Source: Azospirillum doebereinerae (lineage in GTDB: Bacteria > Pseudomonadota > Alphaproteobacteria > Azospirillales > Azospirillaceae). From it: DNA of 64,000 nucleotides. A model generated the notes under the pieces. The model was not told the DNA's origin. It did not search any database and worked only from the letters and a program-made list of their open reading frames with translations. Where the stretch lies: positions 124,001 through 188,000 of the forward strand of contig NZ_RZIJ01000014.1 in NCBI RefSeq assembly GCF_003989665.1, in the 5' to 3' direction. Of this stretch, positions 39,302 to 47,662 are shown in pieces. The position numbers and the translations under genes were made by a program. Every line of letters begins with the position of its first letter. Position 1 is the first letter of the stretch.

Positions 39302-39752
39302 GGCATCACCCCCCTCCTTTCCCATGCGCGCCCACCAAGGCGGCGCGGCCCGTTGCCGTGCCCACGCCTGCAACCACAAACAGCCGACGACCGCCACCGG
39401 CACCATCGGGGACTCCCCCAGCCGCAGTCATCAACCATCTCTGTGGACAGATGGTCCAGGAGCGCTCGACGAAACCCGTCCGACACCAAGCGACGTCATC
39501 GGTTTCGGTGCGCGGGGCTGGATTGCCCCACGGGCGCCCCAAGGATTGCCAATCCAAGATAGGGCGCCGGTCGACACAGGTAAAAGGAATTTGCTTGATG
39601 CCATCCATCGACGAAATCGATGGATCTTGGGAAAGACCGACCTTTCATTTCCCGGCACCGCGACGGCACTCCGATTCACGTCCGCATCGGCACCACCCAC
39701 GGTCACCCCGCAGCCGAAACCTTCCTTCGCCCGATCCTCTGGGTGGCGGGCC
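39302..39752. other. Intergenic region downstream of pxpA
   Basis: 451 bp. Open frames on both strands have no family-like sequence. The only clear structure is a perfect palindrome at 39603-39625. The small membrane-protein gene's promoter should lie near 39310-39400. Confidence 0.5.
39603..39625. repeat. Perfect 9-bp palindrome downstream of pxpA
   Basis: ATCCATCGA and TCGATGGAT form a perfect 9-bp stem with a CGAAA loop, about 128 nt past the pxpA stop. No T-run follows on either strand. It could be a transcription end, a processing site or an operator. Confidence 0.5.
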
Positions 39753-40535
39753 TCAGGCCGTCGCGCTCTGCACCGGATGCGGGGGACGGACGAGAACGCC
39801 CGCCTTCTCCAGCGCCACACGCACCGCTCCGGCCATGGCGACGGCCGTCGGCGTGTCGCCGTGGACGCAGATGGTGTCGGCGACGATCGGGAGGCGGGTG
39901 CCGTGGCGGCTGGTCACCGCTCCGTCCAACACCATCCGGACCACCCGCTCCGCGGCCAGTTCCGGCGCGTGGATGACCGATCCGGCCACCGAACGCGGGG
40001 TCAGGGTGCCGTCGTCCTCGTAGGTGCGGTCGGCGAAGGCCTCGCGCAGGACGCGCAGGCCCAGCGTCGTGCCGGCCTTGTCCATCGCGCTGAGCGGCGG
40101 AACGACGAACAGCAGGGCCGGGTCCACCGCCTTGACCGCGCGGGCGATGGCCATCGCCAGATCCGCCTCGACCGCCGCCATGTTGTACAGCGCCCCGTGC
40201 GGCTTCACATGGGTGACGCGGTGGCCGGCGAGCGCGGCGCAGCCTTGCAGCGCGCCGATCTGGTAGGCGACCATGCGCTCGATCGCCGCCGGGCTGTCGC
40301 CCCGGATGGTGCGGCGGCCGAAGCCGGCGCGGTCGTCGAAGCCGGGATGGGCGCCGATGCGCACCCCCTTCTCCAGGGCCAGCCGGGCGGTCTCCGCCAT
40401 GATCGACGGATCGCCGGCGTGGAAGCCACAGGCGATGTTGGCGGAGGTCACGATGTCGAGCATCGCCCGGTCGTCCCCCATCGCCCAAGCGCCGAAGCCT
40501 TCCCCCATGTCGCAGTTCAGATCGATGACCGCCAT
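39753..40535 (-). CDS. pxpA: 5-oxoprolinase subunit PxpA (LamB/YcsF family)
   Basis: 260 residues, standard length. Family motifs are complete: 'IDLNCDMGEGFGAW' at the N-terminus, 'SANIACGFHAGDP', 'IGAHPGFDDR', 'HVKPHGALYN', and 'VADTICVHGDTP' near the C-terminus. With PxpB and PxpC it forms the bacterial ATP-dependent 5-oxoprolinase that opens 5-oxoproline to glutamate (established for this family). It is the last of the pxpB-pxpC-pxpA set, 61 nt after pxpC. Cytoplasmic. Confidence 0.95.
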   Translation of the reverse strand: MAVIDLNCDMGEGFGAWAMGDDRAMLDIVTSANIACGFHAGDPSIMAETARLALEKGVRIGAHPGFDDRAGFGRRTIRGDSPAAIERMVAYQIGALQGCAALAGHRVTHVKPHGALYNMAAVEADLAMAIARAVKAVDPALLFVVPPLSAMDKAGTTLGLRVLREAFADRTYEDDGTLTPRSVAGSVIHAPELAAERVVRMVLDGAVTSRHGTRLPIVADTICVHGDTPTAVAMAGAVRVALEKAGVLVRPPHPVQSATA

Positions 40536-40596
40536 GCAAATGGTCCTTTTGTTGCGTTCGCGTGCGTCTCTCCCGGAGCGGGACAGGGAAGACGGA

Positions 40597-41619
40597 TCAG
40601 TCCCAGCCCGTCACCACGCCGCCGATCAGGTTGAAGCCGAGCAGCCGCTCGCTGCCGTAGAGGGCGAAGGCGCCGGCCGGGCGCAGCAGGCCGGGCAGCC
40701 CCGCCAGGACGTCCCGGTGGCGGGCGTGCAGGGCCTGGGCCTCGGCGGTGGCGACGGCGCGGAAGCGCAGGCGTTCGCCCGGCCGCTTCTGCGCCAGCGC
40801 CCCCACGTCCGGGCCGATCACGCAGGCGATCTTCGGGTAGCCGCCGGTCGTCTGCCGGTCGGCCAGCAGCACGATCGGCTGGCCGGTGCCCGGCACCTGC
40901 ACCGCCCCCAACGGGATTCCGTCCGAGGTGATGTTGAAGCCGCGCGCGTGCTCGATGACCGGGCCGTTCAGCCGGTAGCCCATCCGGTCCGCCTCGTGGC
41001 TGACGGTGAAGCTCTCCTCCAGGAAGGCGGCGATGCCCGCCGGGGTGAAGGCGTCGTCCTGCGGGCCGAGCACCACGCGGATGTCCGCCCCGCGCGCCGG
41101 CAGCAGGGACGGATCGAGCGTCAGTTCGCCCCGGTCGGCGGCGTCGTCGAGACGCAGCGGCAGGCGGTCACCCGTCTTCAGCGCGCCGCCGGCCAACCCG
41201 CCGAGCCCGGTGCGGGCGTGGGTGGCGACGCTGCCCAGCACGGGGGCCAGGGCAAGCCCGCCCTCCACCGCCCAATAGCCGCGCGTGCCCTCGCGCAGGG
41301 CCCCGATCCGCAGGGTCTGGCCGTCGCGCAGCCGCAGGCTGGTCCAGGCCGGGGCCGGCTCGTCGTCGATGGTGAGGGCGGCGTCGCCGGCCACCGCGAC
41401 GCGGACCGGACCGCCCTCGACCGTCAGGCTGTCGCCGGCCATCGTGAACTCGACGGCGCCTTCGCCGGCCGGGTTGCCGACCAGCGCGTTGGCGGCGGCG
41501 TGCAGCAGCGGATCGACCGCCCCCGCCACCGAGACGCCGTAGCGCTGGTAGCCGACCCGCCCCCGGTCCTGCACGGTGGAGCTGGGACCGGCGGCGGCGA
41601 CGCGCAGATGGCTGCTCAT
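40597..41619 (-). CDS. pxpC: 5-oxoprolinase subunit PxpC (biotin-dependent carboxylase-like, KipA)
   Basis: 340 residues. Family features: 'GPSSTVQDRGRVGYQRYGV' at the N-terminus, 'DPLLHAAANALVGN', 'GGYPKIACVI', and 'VLLADRQTTGGYP'. It pairs with PxpB to make the kinase-like half of 5-oxoprolinase. Its ATG overlaps the pxpB stop (ATGA at 41616-41619), so expression is coupled. Cytoplasmic. Confidence 0.93.
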   Translation of the reverse strand: MSSHLRVAAAGPSSTVQDRGRVGYQRYGVSVAGAVDPLLHAAANALVGNPAGEGAVEFTMAGDSLTVEGGPVRVAVAGDAALTIDDEPAPAWTSLRLRDGQTLRIGALREGTRGYWAVEGGLALAPVLGSVATHARTGLGGLAGGALKTGDRLPLRLDDAADRGELTLDPSLLPARGADIRVVLGPQDDAFTPAGIAAFLEESFTVSHEADRMGYRLNGPVIEHARGFNITSDGIPLGAVQVPGTGQPIVLLADRQTTGGYPKIACVIGPDVGALAQKRPGERLRFRAVATAEAQALHARHRDVLAGLPGLLRPAGAFALYGSERLLGFNLIGGVVTGWD

Positions 41620-42383
41620 GCCGCCACCCCCGCAACGTCGCCCGCGACCGTCTCGCTGTCGGGCAGCAGCCCGTCGCAGGCGGCCATCCGGTCGAATTCG
41701 ACGACCGGCACCGACGCGAAGCGGACGCGGTCGCCGGGCGCCAGCAGGAAGGGCTGGTCGCGGCGCAGGTCGAAGATCCTCACGGGCGTGCGTCCCAGCA
41801 GATGCCAGCCGCTGGGCATGGCGATGGGGGAGATGGCCGCCTGGGCGCCACCCTGGATGACGCTGCCGGCCGGGGTCATCATGCGCGGATTCTCGCGGCG
41901 GGGTTGGTGCAGCGCCTCCGGCAGCCCGCCGAGATAGGCGAAGCCGGGGGAGAAGCCCAGCATGTAGACCCGGTAGTCGGCGGCGCAGTGCAGGGCCGTC
42001 ACCTCGGCTGTCGTCAGGCCGGCGCGGCGGGCGACGTCGTCCAGATCCTCGCCGTGGATCCCGCCGAAGCAGACCGGGATGACCCAGCGCCGCTGCGGTT
42101 CCGGCGAGGGCTGGGACAGCCCCTCGGTCAATCCCAGCAGGGCTTGGCCCAACCGGTCCGGATGCGTCCGCGCCGGGTCGAAGACGACCAGCACCGAGCG
42201 GTAGGTCGGCACCGTCTCCACCACCCCCGGCAGGGCGGCGTCGGCGATGCGGCGGTCGAGTCGGTGGACGGCGGCGTTGAGGGCGGGGGCGATGCCCTCG
42301 CCCAGTTCGACGATCAGCGCGCCGTCGCCGGCCGGCAGCAGGCGCGGGGACAGGCCGGGCGGCGACGCGGGTGTCTCGCTCAT
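41616..42383 (-). CDS. pxpB: 5-oxoprolinase subunit PxpB (KipI)
   Basis: 255 residues. Visible family features: 'LLPAGDGALIVELGEGIAP', 'VVETVPTYRSVLVVFDP', 'VCFGG' and 'YMLGFSPGFAYLGGLPE', and 'VIQGGAQAAISPIAMPSGWH'. First of the three pxp genes, overlapping pxpC by 4 nt and 41 nt downstream of the binding-protein gene. Works with PxpC and PxpA to hydrolyse 5-oxoproline. Confidence 0.93.
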   Translation of the reverse strand: MSETPASPPGLSPRLLPAGDGALIVELGEGIAPALNAAVHRLDRRIADAALPGVVETVPTYRSVLVVFDPARTHPDRLGQALLGLTEGLSQPSPEPQRRWVIPVCFGGIHGEDLDDVARRAGLTTAEVTALHCAADYRVYMLGFSPGFAYLGGLPEALHQPRRENPRMMTPAGSVIQGGAQAAISPIAMPSGWHLLGRTPVRIFDLRRDQPFLLAPGDRVRFASVPVVEFDRMAACDGLLPDSETVAGDVAGVAA

Positions 42384-42424
42384 GGTCGGTCTCGAAGAAG
42401 AGGGGGGCGGAAGGGTCGACGGCG

Positions 42425-43174
42425 TCAGCGCGCGTGTTTGTCGAGGATGCGCTGGTAGTCGCCGCTCGCCTTCATCGCCGCCACCCCGGCGTCGAAATCG
42501 GCCTTGAGCTTGGAGGTATCGCGCGCCTTGGTGAAGGCGATGTAGCTCGGCAGGGTCTGCGCCTCGGGCTTCAACTCCTTCACCTGGTCGAGCGCGCCCT
42601 GCTGCTTGAGGAAATACTGGGCGACGTAGCGGTTGCTCGGCATCACGTCGAAGCGGCCGGAGAGCAGCTTCTTCACGTTGCTGTCGCTGTCGTTCGATTT
42701 CTCGACGTTGGGCAGCACGCCGGCCTTGATCGCGTCGTCGATGACCGAGCCGTAGCTGATCTGGTTGACCACGCCGATCCTGTAGGCCGACAGCTTGGCG
42801 AGGTCGCCGTCGAAGGCGACCGGCGAGTCCTTGGCGACGAAGAAGGACACCACCTGGGGGACCAGAACCTCGGTCGAGTAGTTCAGGAACTGCTCGCGCT
42901 CCGGCGTCTTGTAGGCGGTGAAGACCGCGTCGGCCCCGCCCTCCTTGACCGTGTCGAGGGCGCGCGCCCAGGGCATGATCTCGACCGACACCGTATGGCC
43001 GGCCTTCCTCATCGCCTCGGTGACGATCTCGTAGGCGATGCCGGTGGGCTTGCCGCCGTCGTCGTGGATCAGGGGCGGGAAGCTGAGCGCCACCATGCGG
43101 AGCTGGTCGGCGGCGGCCGGCAGGGCGGCCAGGGACAGGGTCGCGAAGACGGTGGTCATGAGGACGGCGCGCAT
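42425..43174 (-). CDS. Amino-acid-type (family 3) solute-binding protein
   Basis: 249 residues from the ATG at 43174, preceded by CGGAGG. A Sec signal (LMTTVFATLSLAALPAAADQ) is followed by the family-3 binding-protein fold: 'FPPLIHDDGGKPTGIAYEI', 'EIMPWARALDTVKEGGADAVF', 'SAYRIGVVNQISYGSVIDD'. It is periplasmic. No matching permease or ATPase of the polar amino-acid class is encoded beside it, so it may feed a transporter encoded elsewhere or act as a scavenger or sensor. It lies between the D-glutamate-cyclase-like gene and pxpB. Confidence 0.88.
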   Translation of the reverse strand: MRAVLMTTVFATLSLAALPAAADQLRMVALSFPPLIHDDGGKPTGIAYEIVTEAMRKAGHTVSVEIMPWARALDTVKEGGADAVFTAYKTPEREQFLNYSTEVLVPQVVSFFVAKDSPVAFDGDLAKLSAYRIGVVNQISYGSVIDDAIKAGVLPNVEKSNDSDSNVKKLLSGRFDVMPSNRYVAQYFLKQQGALDQVKELKPEAQTLPSYIAFTKARDTSKLKADFDAGVAAMKASGDYQRILDKHAR

Positions 43175-43257
43175 GGAGAACCTCCGCTGTTCGTCGGGTC
43201 GGATGGCCGCTTCCGGCCGGCCGTTTCCAGTCGGCCGGTCCGGTCGGTCTCGGGCAG

Positions 43258-44043
43258 TCACAGCACGGAAAGCTGGGTGTTCAGCAGATCGGTGATCAGC
43301 ATGGCGCCGGGGCTGTGGGCGATGGCGATGGGCGGTCGGGCGTTGCGGATCGCGACCTGCGGGGTCACCCCGCAGGCCCAGAAGACCGGGACCTCGCCGG
43401 GCTCGATGGGAACCGCCTCGCCATGCTCGGGGGCGGCGATGTCGCGGATGCCGATGGCGGCCGGATCGCCGAAATGCACCGGCGCGCCGTGGACGGACGG
43501 GAAGCGCGAGGTGATCTGGATGGCGCGGATCGCGTCGCGCGGCGTCATCGGCCGCATCGACACCACCATGTTGCCGGAGAAGCGCCCGGCCGGGACGCAG
43601 GCGATGCCGGTCTCGTACATCGGGACGTTGCGGTCGAGCGCGATGTGGCGCACCGGCACGCCGTCGGCCAGCAGGGCCTCCTCGAAGGAGAAGGAGCAGC
43701 CGATCAGGAAGCTGACGAAATCGTCGCGCCACAGCGCGGCGATGTCGGTCGGCTCCTCCGTGAGGACGCCGTCGCGGTAGACGCGGTAACGCGGCACGTC
43801 GGTGCGGATGTCGATGCCCCGCCCCAGCGTCGGCAGCGCCTGGTCGCCGACCTCCGACACCGCCAGCACCGGGCAGGCCTTCGGGTTGGCTTGGCAGAAG
43901 CGCAGGAAGTCGCCCGCCCAGTCGGCCGGCAGGATGGCGAGGTTGGCCTGGACATGGCCGGGAGCGAGCCCGGCGGTCGGGCCGCTGTGGGCGCCGGACC
44001 GGATGCGCTGGCGCTCGGCGGCGGAGATGAGGGGCGTGGTCAT
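43258..44043 (-). CDS. DUF1445 family protein, putative D-glutamate cyclase
   Basis: 261 residues from the ATG at 44043. Family motifs: 'RIRSGAHSGPTAGLAPGHVQ', 'DFLRFCQANPKACPVL', 'FLIGCSFSFEEALL', 'GNMVVSMRP', 'FGDPAAIGI', and 'VFWACGVTPQ' followed by 'AHSPGAMLITD'. Bacterial annotations call these putative hydro-lyases; the related mammalian domain is a D-glutamate cyclase that forms 5-oxo-D-proline (established). Sitting two genes from pxpBCA, that reaction makes sense here: its product class is the 5-oxoprolinase substrate class. Stereochemistry is not resolved by sequence. Confidence 0.9.
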   Translation of the reverse strand: MTTPLISAAERQRIRSGAHSGPTAGLAPGHVQANLAILPADWAGDFLRFCQANPKACPVLAVSEVGDQALPTLGRGIDIRTDVPRYRVYRDGVLTEEPTDIAALWRDDFVSFLIGCSFSFEEALLADGVPVRHIALDRNVPMYETGIACVPAGRFSGNMVVSMRPMTPRDAIRAIQITSRFPSVHGAPVHFGDPAAIGIRDIAAPEHGEAVPIEPGEVPVFWACGVTPQVAIRNARPPIAIAHSPGAMLITDLLNTQLSVL

Positions 44044-44112
44044 GGTGGGTGTCCCAGGGATCGGGTTTTCAAAAAGCATGAGGGGCTCGTCGCGGGCTTC
44101 GGGGACGCCGCG

Positions 44113-44826
44113 TCACATGCCGAGATAGGCCTGACGGACCTCGTCGTTGCCGAGCAGGTCCTTGCCGCTGCCCTCCATCACCACCCGGCCGGTCTGGATG
44201 ACGTAGCCGCGGTCGGCGATCTCCAGCGCGCGGTGGACGTTCTGCTCGACCAGCAGGATGGTGATCCCGCGTTCGCGGATGGTGTGGATGGTCTCGAAGA
44301 TGCGGGTCACCAGCTTGGGCGCCACGCCCCAGGAGGGCTCGTCGAGCATCAGCAGGTCGGGCTGGCTCATCAGGCCGCGGCACATGGCGAGCATCTGCTG
44401 TTCGCCGCCCGACAGCGTGCCGGCCTGCTGGCGCCGCCGCTCCCCCAGCACCGTGAAGGTGTCGTAAGAGTATTGCAGCGTCTCCTGCCGCTTGTGCGCG
44501 TCGGAGGTGGCGAAGGCGCCCAGCATCAGGTTCTGTTCCACCGTCAGCCGGGGAAACAGGCGGCGCCCCTCTGGCACCAGCACCAGACCGTGCTTGACCC
44601 GGTCATGCGCCGGGACGCTCGCCAGATCCCGGCCCTTGAGGGAGATCGCGCCGCCGTCGAGCGCGTTCAGCCCGGCGATGGCGCGCAGCGTGGTGGATTT
44701 GCCGTTGCCGTTGCCGCCGACGATGGCGACGATCTCGCCCTTTTTGATGTTCAGGCTGACGTCGCGGATGGCGGGAACGCGGCGGTAGCTGGATTGGATG
44801 TTGCGGACGTCGAGCATGCGCGTCAC
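44113..44826 (-). CDS. livF: ABC transporter ATP-binding protein LivF type
   Basis: 237 residues with Walker A GGNGNGKST, signature LSGGEQQMLAMCRGLM, Walker B LLMLDEPSWGVAP and switch His replaced by Gln-Asn in 'LLVEQNVHRAL', as usual in LivF. It couples ATP hydrolysis to uptake of branched-chain amino acids, amides or related solutes. ATG overlaps the LivG-type stop. Symbol denotes family; the true substrate may be another compound. Confidence 0.9.
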   Translation of the reverse strand: MTRMLDVRNIQSSYRRVPAIRDVSLNIKKGEIVAIVGGNGNGKSTTLRAIAGLNALDGGAISLKGRDLASVPAHDRVKHGLVLVPEGRRLFPRLTVEQNLMLGAFATSDAHKRQETLQYSYDTFTVLGERRRQQAGTLSGGEQQMLAMCRGLMSQPDLLMLDEPSWGVAPKLVTRIFETIHTIRERGITILLVEQNVHRALEIADRGYVIQTGRVVMEGSGKDLLGNDEVRQAYLGM

Positions 44827-45542
44827 TCCCCCAGATAGGCGGCGATGACGGCGGGATTCTCGGCGATCTCCGCCGGGGTGCCGTCGGCGATCTTGGCGCC
44901 GTAGTCGAGAACCAGCATGCGGTGGGCGATCGGCATGATGCCTTCCATCACATGCTCCACGATGATGCTGGCGATGCCGCGCTGGTGGATGCGGTGGACG
45001 AGCTGCGAGGCCTCGCGCACCTCGGTCGGGTTGAGACCGGCCATCACCTCGTCCAGCAGGATCAGCTTGGGTTCGGTCGCCAGGGCGCGGGCGACCTCCA
45101 GCCGCTTCTGCTCCGACACGGTCAGGTCGGACGCCTGGGTGTCGGCGCGGTGGGTCAGCCCGACGAAGGCCAGTTCCGCCTCCGCCTTGCGCCGCGCCTC
45201 GGGCACCCGCTTGTTGCGCAGCATGGCGCCGACCATCACGTTCTCCAGCGCCGTCATCGAGTGGAAGATGCGGACGATCTGGAAGGTGCGGGCGATGCCG
45301 AGCGCCGCCGCCGCCTCCGGCGTCGAGCCGGTGATGTCGTGGCCCTCGAAGGTGATGCGCCCGGTGGTCGGCGTGTGGAAACCGGCGAGGCAGTTGAACA
45401 GCGTCGTCTTTCCCGCCCCGTTGGGGCCGATCAGCCCGACGATCTCCGCCGCGTGGATGACGAAGCTGATGTCGCGGTTGGCGACGAGGCCGTCGAAGGA
45501 CTTGCCCAGGCCGTCCACGGCCAGCAGATGAGGGGCGTTCAT
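44823..45542 (-). CDS. livG: ABC transporter ATP-binding protein LivG type
   Basis: 239 residues with Walker A GPNGAGKTTLFN, Walker B LILLDEVMAGLNP, and 'IIVEHVMEGI' after it. The signature region is LTVSEQKRLEVARAL, a known variant in LivG proteins in place of LSGGQ. It forms the second nucleotide-binding subunit. Overlaps both neighbours by 4 nt, so the set is tightly coupled. Confidence 0.9.
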   Translation of the reverse strand: MNAPHLLAVDGLGKSFDGLVANRDISFVIHAAEIVGLIGPNGAGKTTLFNCLAGFHTPTTGRITFEGHDITGSTPEAAAALGIARTFQIVRIFHSMTALENVMVGAMLRNKRVPEARRKAEAELAFVGLTHRADTQASDLTVSEQKRLEVARALATEPKLILLDEVMAGLNPTEVREASQLVHRIHQRGIASIIVEHVMEGIMPIAHRMLVLDYGAKIADGTPAEIAENPAVIAAYLGE

Positions 45543-46561
45543 GGCCGGATCTCCGCGCTCTTGGTCGCCTTCTTGGGCTTGGCGCCGCCGCCCGGCAGAT
45601 GGCGGCGCAGGTCGGACAGCAGACCCAGCACGCCGGACGGGCTGAACACGGCGACCAGGATGATCATGGCCGCGTAGATGATCATGTCGGTGCCGGACCC
45701 GGTGCTGCCGAACAGGGTGCGGCTGTACTCCTCGATGGTGATGAGGATGACCGCGCCCAGCACGGGTCCCAGCAGCGTCCCCACCCCGCCGAGGATGGCG
45801 ACCAGCGCGATCTTGATCGAGATCGACGTCGCCAGCACCGAGCCCGGATCGATGAACATCTCCTTCTGGGCGTAGAAGCTGCCGCCCATCGCCGTCAGGA
45901 AGGCCGACACGCTGAGCGCGATCAGCTTGTAGCGCGTCAGGCTGACGCCCAGCGCGCGGGCGGCTTCGGGCTCGTCCTTGATGGCGCGGAAATAATAGCC
46001 GATGTGGCTGCGCTCGATGGCCCAGGCGACCAGCACCGTCACCACAAGCAGGCCCAGGATGATGTAGTAGTAGGGCAGCTTGGAGAGGAAGACCATGGCG
46101 GCCGGCCCGCTGCGGTCCAGCGGCAGGGAGAGGCCGACGGCGCCCTCCAGGAAGTCGCTGTTGGTGACCAGGATCTGGACGATCTCGGCCACCGCGATGG
46201 TCGCCATGGCGAAGTAATGGCCCTTCAACCGGAAGCAGGGCCAGCCCACGGCGAGCGCGAACAGCACCGCCACGGCGCCGCCGGCCAGCCAGCCGAGCCA
46301 GGGCGACAGCCCCAGTGACAGGCCCAGCATGGTCGAGGTGTAGGCACCGATGCCGAAGAACACCGCGTGCCCCAGAGAGACCTGCCCCGCGTAGCCGCCG
46401 ACGATGTTCCAGGCGACGCCCATCTGGGCGGCCATCAGGATGAGGACCAGGAAGTTCAGCCGGGCCGGGTCGCTGATCAGCAGCGGCAGGACGGCGGCGC
46501 CGGCGAGGAGGGCGAGCGCCCCCATGGCCTTGCGCGGATTGACGAGGGGTCCGTTCGACAT
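45539..46561 (-). CDS. livM: ABC transporter permease LivM type
   Basis: 340 residues from the ATG at 46561, which shares one base with the LivH-type stop (TGATG). About nine hydrophobic helices; family motif 'AWNIVGGYAGQVSLGHAVFFGIGAY' in the second and third helices and the 'EEYSRTLFGSTGSGTDMIIY' region near the C-terminus, with 'FRAIKDEPEAARALGV' as the ATPase contact loop. Inner membrane. Confidence 0.9.
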   Translation of the reverse strand: MSNGPLVNPRKAMGALALLAGAAVLPLLISDPARLNFLVLILMAAQMGVAWNIVGGYAGQVSLGHAVFFGIGAYTSTMLGLSLGLSPWLGWLAGGAVAVLFALAVGWPCFRLKGHYFAMATIAVAEIVQILVTNSDFLEGAVGLSLPLDRSGPAAMVFLSKLPYYYIILGLLVVTVLVAWAIERSHIGYYFRAIKDEPEAARALGVSLTRYKLIALSVSAFLTAMGGSFYAQKEMFIDPGSVLATSISIKIALVAILGGVGTLLGPVLGAVILITIEEYSRTLFGSTGSGTDMIIYAAMIILVAVFSPSGVLGLLSDLRRHLPGGGAKPKKATKSAEIRP

Positions 46562-47427
46562 CACGCTTTCCCCAACAGGCCCTTCGGGCGCACCAGCAGC
46601 ACGATCAGCAGCAGCGACAGCACCAGCGCGGTCTTGTATTCCGGGCCGATCAGGAAGCCGCCCATGACCTCGATCAGGCCGACGATGATGCCGGCCAGGA
46701 AGGCGCCGGTGACGCTGCCGAAGCCGCCCAGCACGACGACCACGAAGGCGATCAGGATGAAGTTGGATCCGACCTCCGGGAAGATCGGGAAGAAGGTGGC
46801 GATCAGCCCGCCGGCGACGCCGGCGCAGGCGGCCCCGATGCCCCAGGCCAGCGCGAACATCTTCTGCCCGTCGATGCCCATCAGGGTGGCGGCCTCGCGG
46901 TCGATGGCGGTGGCTTCCAGGGCGGTGCCGAGCCGGGTGCGGTGCAGGAAGAGCCACAGCGCCCCGGTGACGCCGACGGCGCCCAGCGCGGCGACGACCT
47001 GCGGCAGGCCGAGCTGGACCGGACCGAGGACGACGTTGCCGCCGACCAGCGTGTGCGGGATCAGCCGGTGGTCGGGCTTCCAGAAGAACTGGGCGAGCCC
47101 GCGCAGCAGGATCATCAGGCCGAAGGTCGCGAAGATTTGCGACAGCATCGGCGCCTTCAGGATGCGGCGGATGACCGTCTGGTAGACGACGACGCCGACC
47201 GCGAAGAGCAGCAGCGCCGTGAAGGGCAGCGCCACCACGGGATCGATGGCGAACAGCGCGAAGGCCCAGAAGCTGGCGTACATGCCGAGCATCAGGAATT
47301 CGCCGTGGGCGAAGTTGACGATGTCCATCACGCCGAAGATCAGCGTCAGGCCGACGGCGACCAGGGCGTAGATCAGCCCGATCAGCAGGCCCGAGACGAG
47401 CACTTGGAGAAGAATGTCGGCGGTCAT
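46561..47427 (-). CDS. livH: ABC transporter permease LivH type
   Basis: 288 residues from the ATG at 47427. Motif 'ALVAVGLTLIFGVMDIVNFAHGEFLMLGMY' near residues 20-50 is diagnostic, and 'TALEATAIDREAATLMGID' is the cytoplasmic coupling loop. About eight membrane helices. Forms the channel with the LivM-type subunit. The region upstream (47428-47662) holds a REP-like repeat element. Confidence 0.9.
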   Translation of the reverse strand: MTADILLQVLVSGLLIGLIYALVAVGLTLIFGVMDIVNFAHGEFLMLGMYASFWAFALFAIDPVVALPFTALLLFAVGVVVYQTVIRRILKAPMLSQIFATFGLMILLRGLAQFFWKPDHRLIPHTLVGGNVVLGPVQLGLPQVVAALGAVGVTGALWLFLHRTRLGTALEATAIDREAATLMGIDGQKMFALAWGIGAACAGVAGGLIATFFPIFPEVGSNFILIAFVVVVLGGFGSVTGAFLAGIIVGLIEVMGGFLIGPEYKTALVLSLLLIVLLVRPKGLLGKA

Positions 47428-47500
47428 TGCCGCGCCCCCATCGAAAAGGGTGGGCCGGAGGAGTGGTGCCGGCACACGTTCCCGCCCTTGCGTGCGGAGC

Positions 47501-47603
47501 CCTTCTCCCCTTGTGGGAGAAGGGTTGGGATGAGGGGTATTCGCCGTAGGCGAAAAGATTTGCGCCCCCTCACCCCAACCCCTCTCCCGCAAGGGGAGAG
47601 GGG
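47501..47603. repeat. REP-like compound palindrome
   Basis: Several nested hairpins: CCTTCTCCC/GGGAGAAGG (47501-47523), TTCGCC/GGCGAA (47540-47554), CCCCTCTCCC/GGGAGAGGGG (47579-47603), plus long arms 47522-47537 and 47566-47581 that pair at 15 of 16 positions. This is the widespread intergenic type with a CTCTCCCGCAAGGGGAGAG core. A shorter related copy is at 59301-59323. Position between the binding-protein and permease genes suits mRNA stabilisation or partial termination. Confidence 0.75.
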
Positions 47604-47662
47604 CTTTGCCGGAACGGCGGTCACATGAAACGGCGCGCCCTCATGCGGAAGTGCTCAGCGCC

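Noticed and set aside
39306..39608. Minus-strand open frame of 100 codons downstream of pxpA
   Set aside because: No family-like sequence and no convincing ribosome site; it spans the palindrome.
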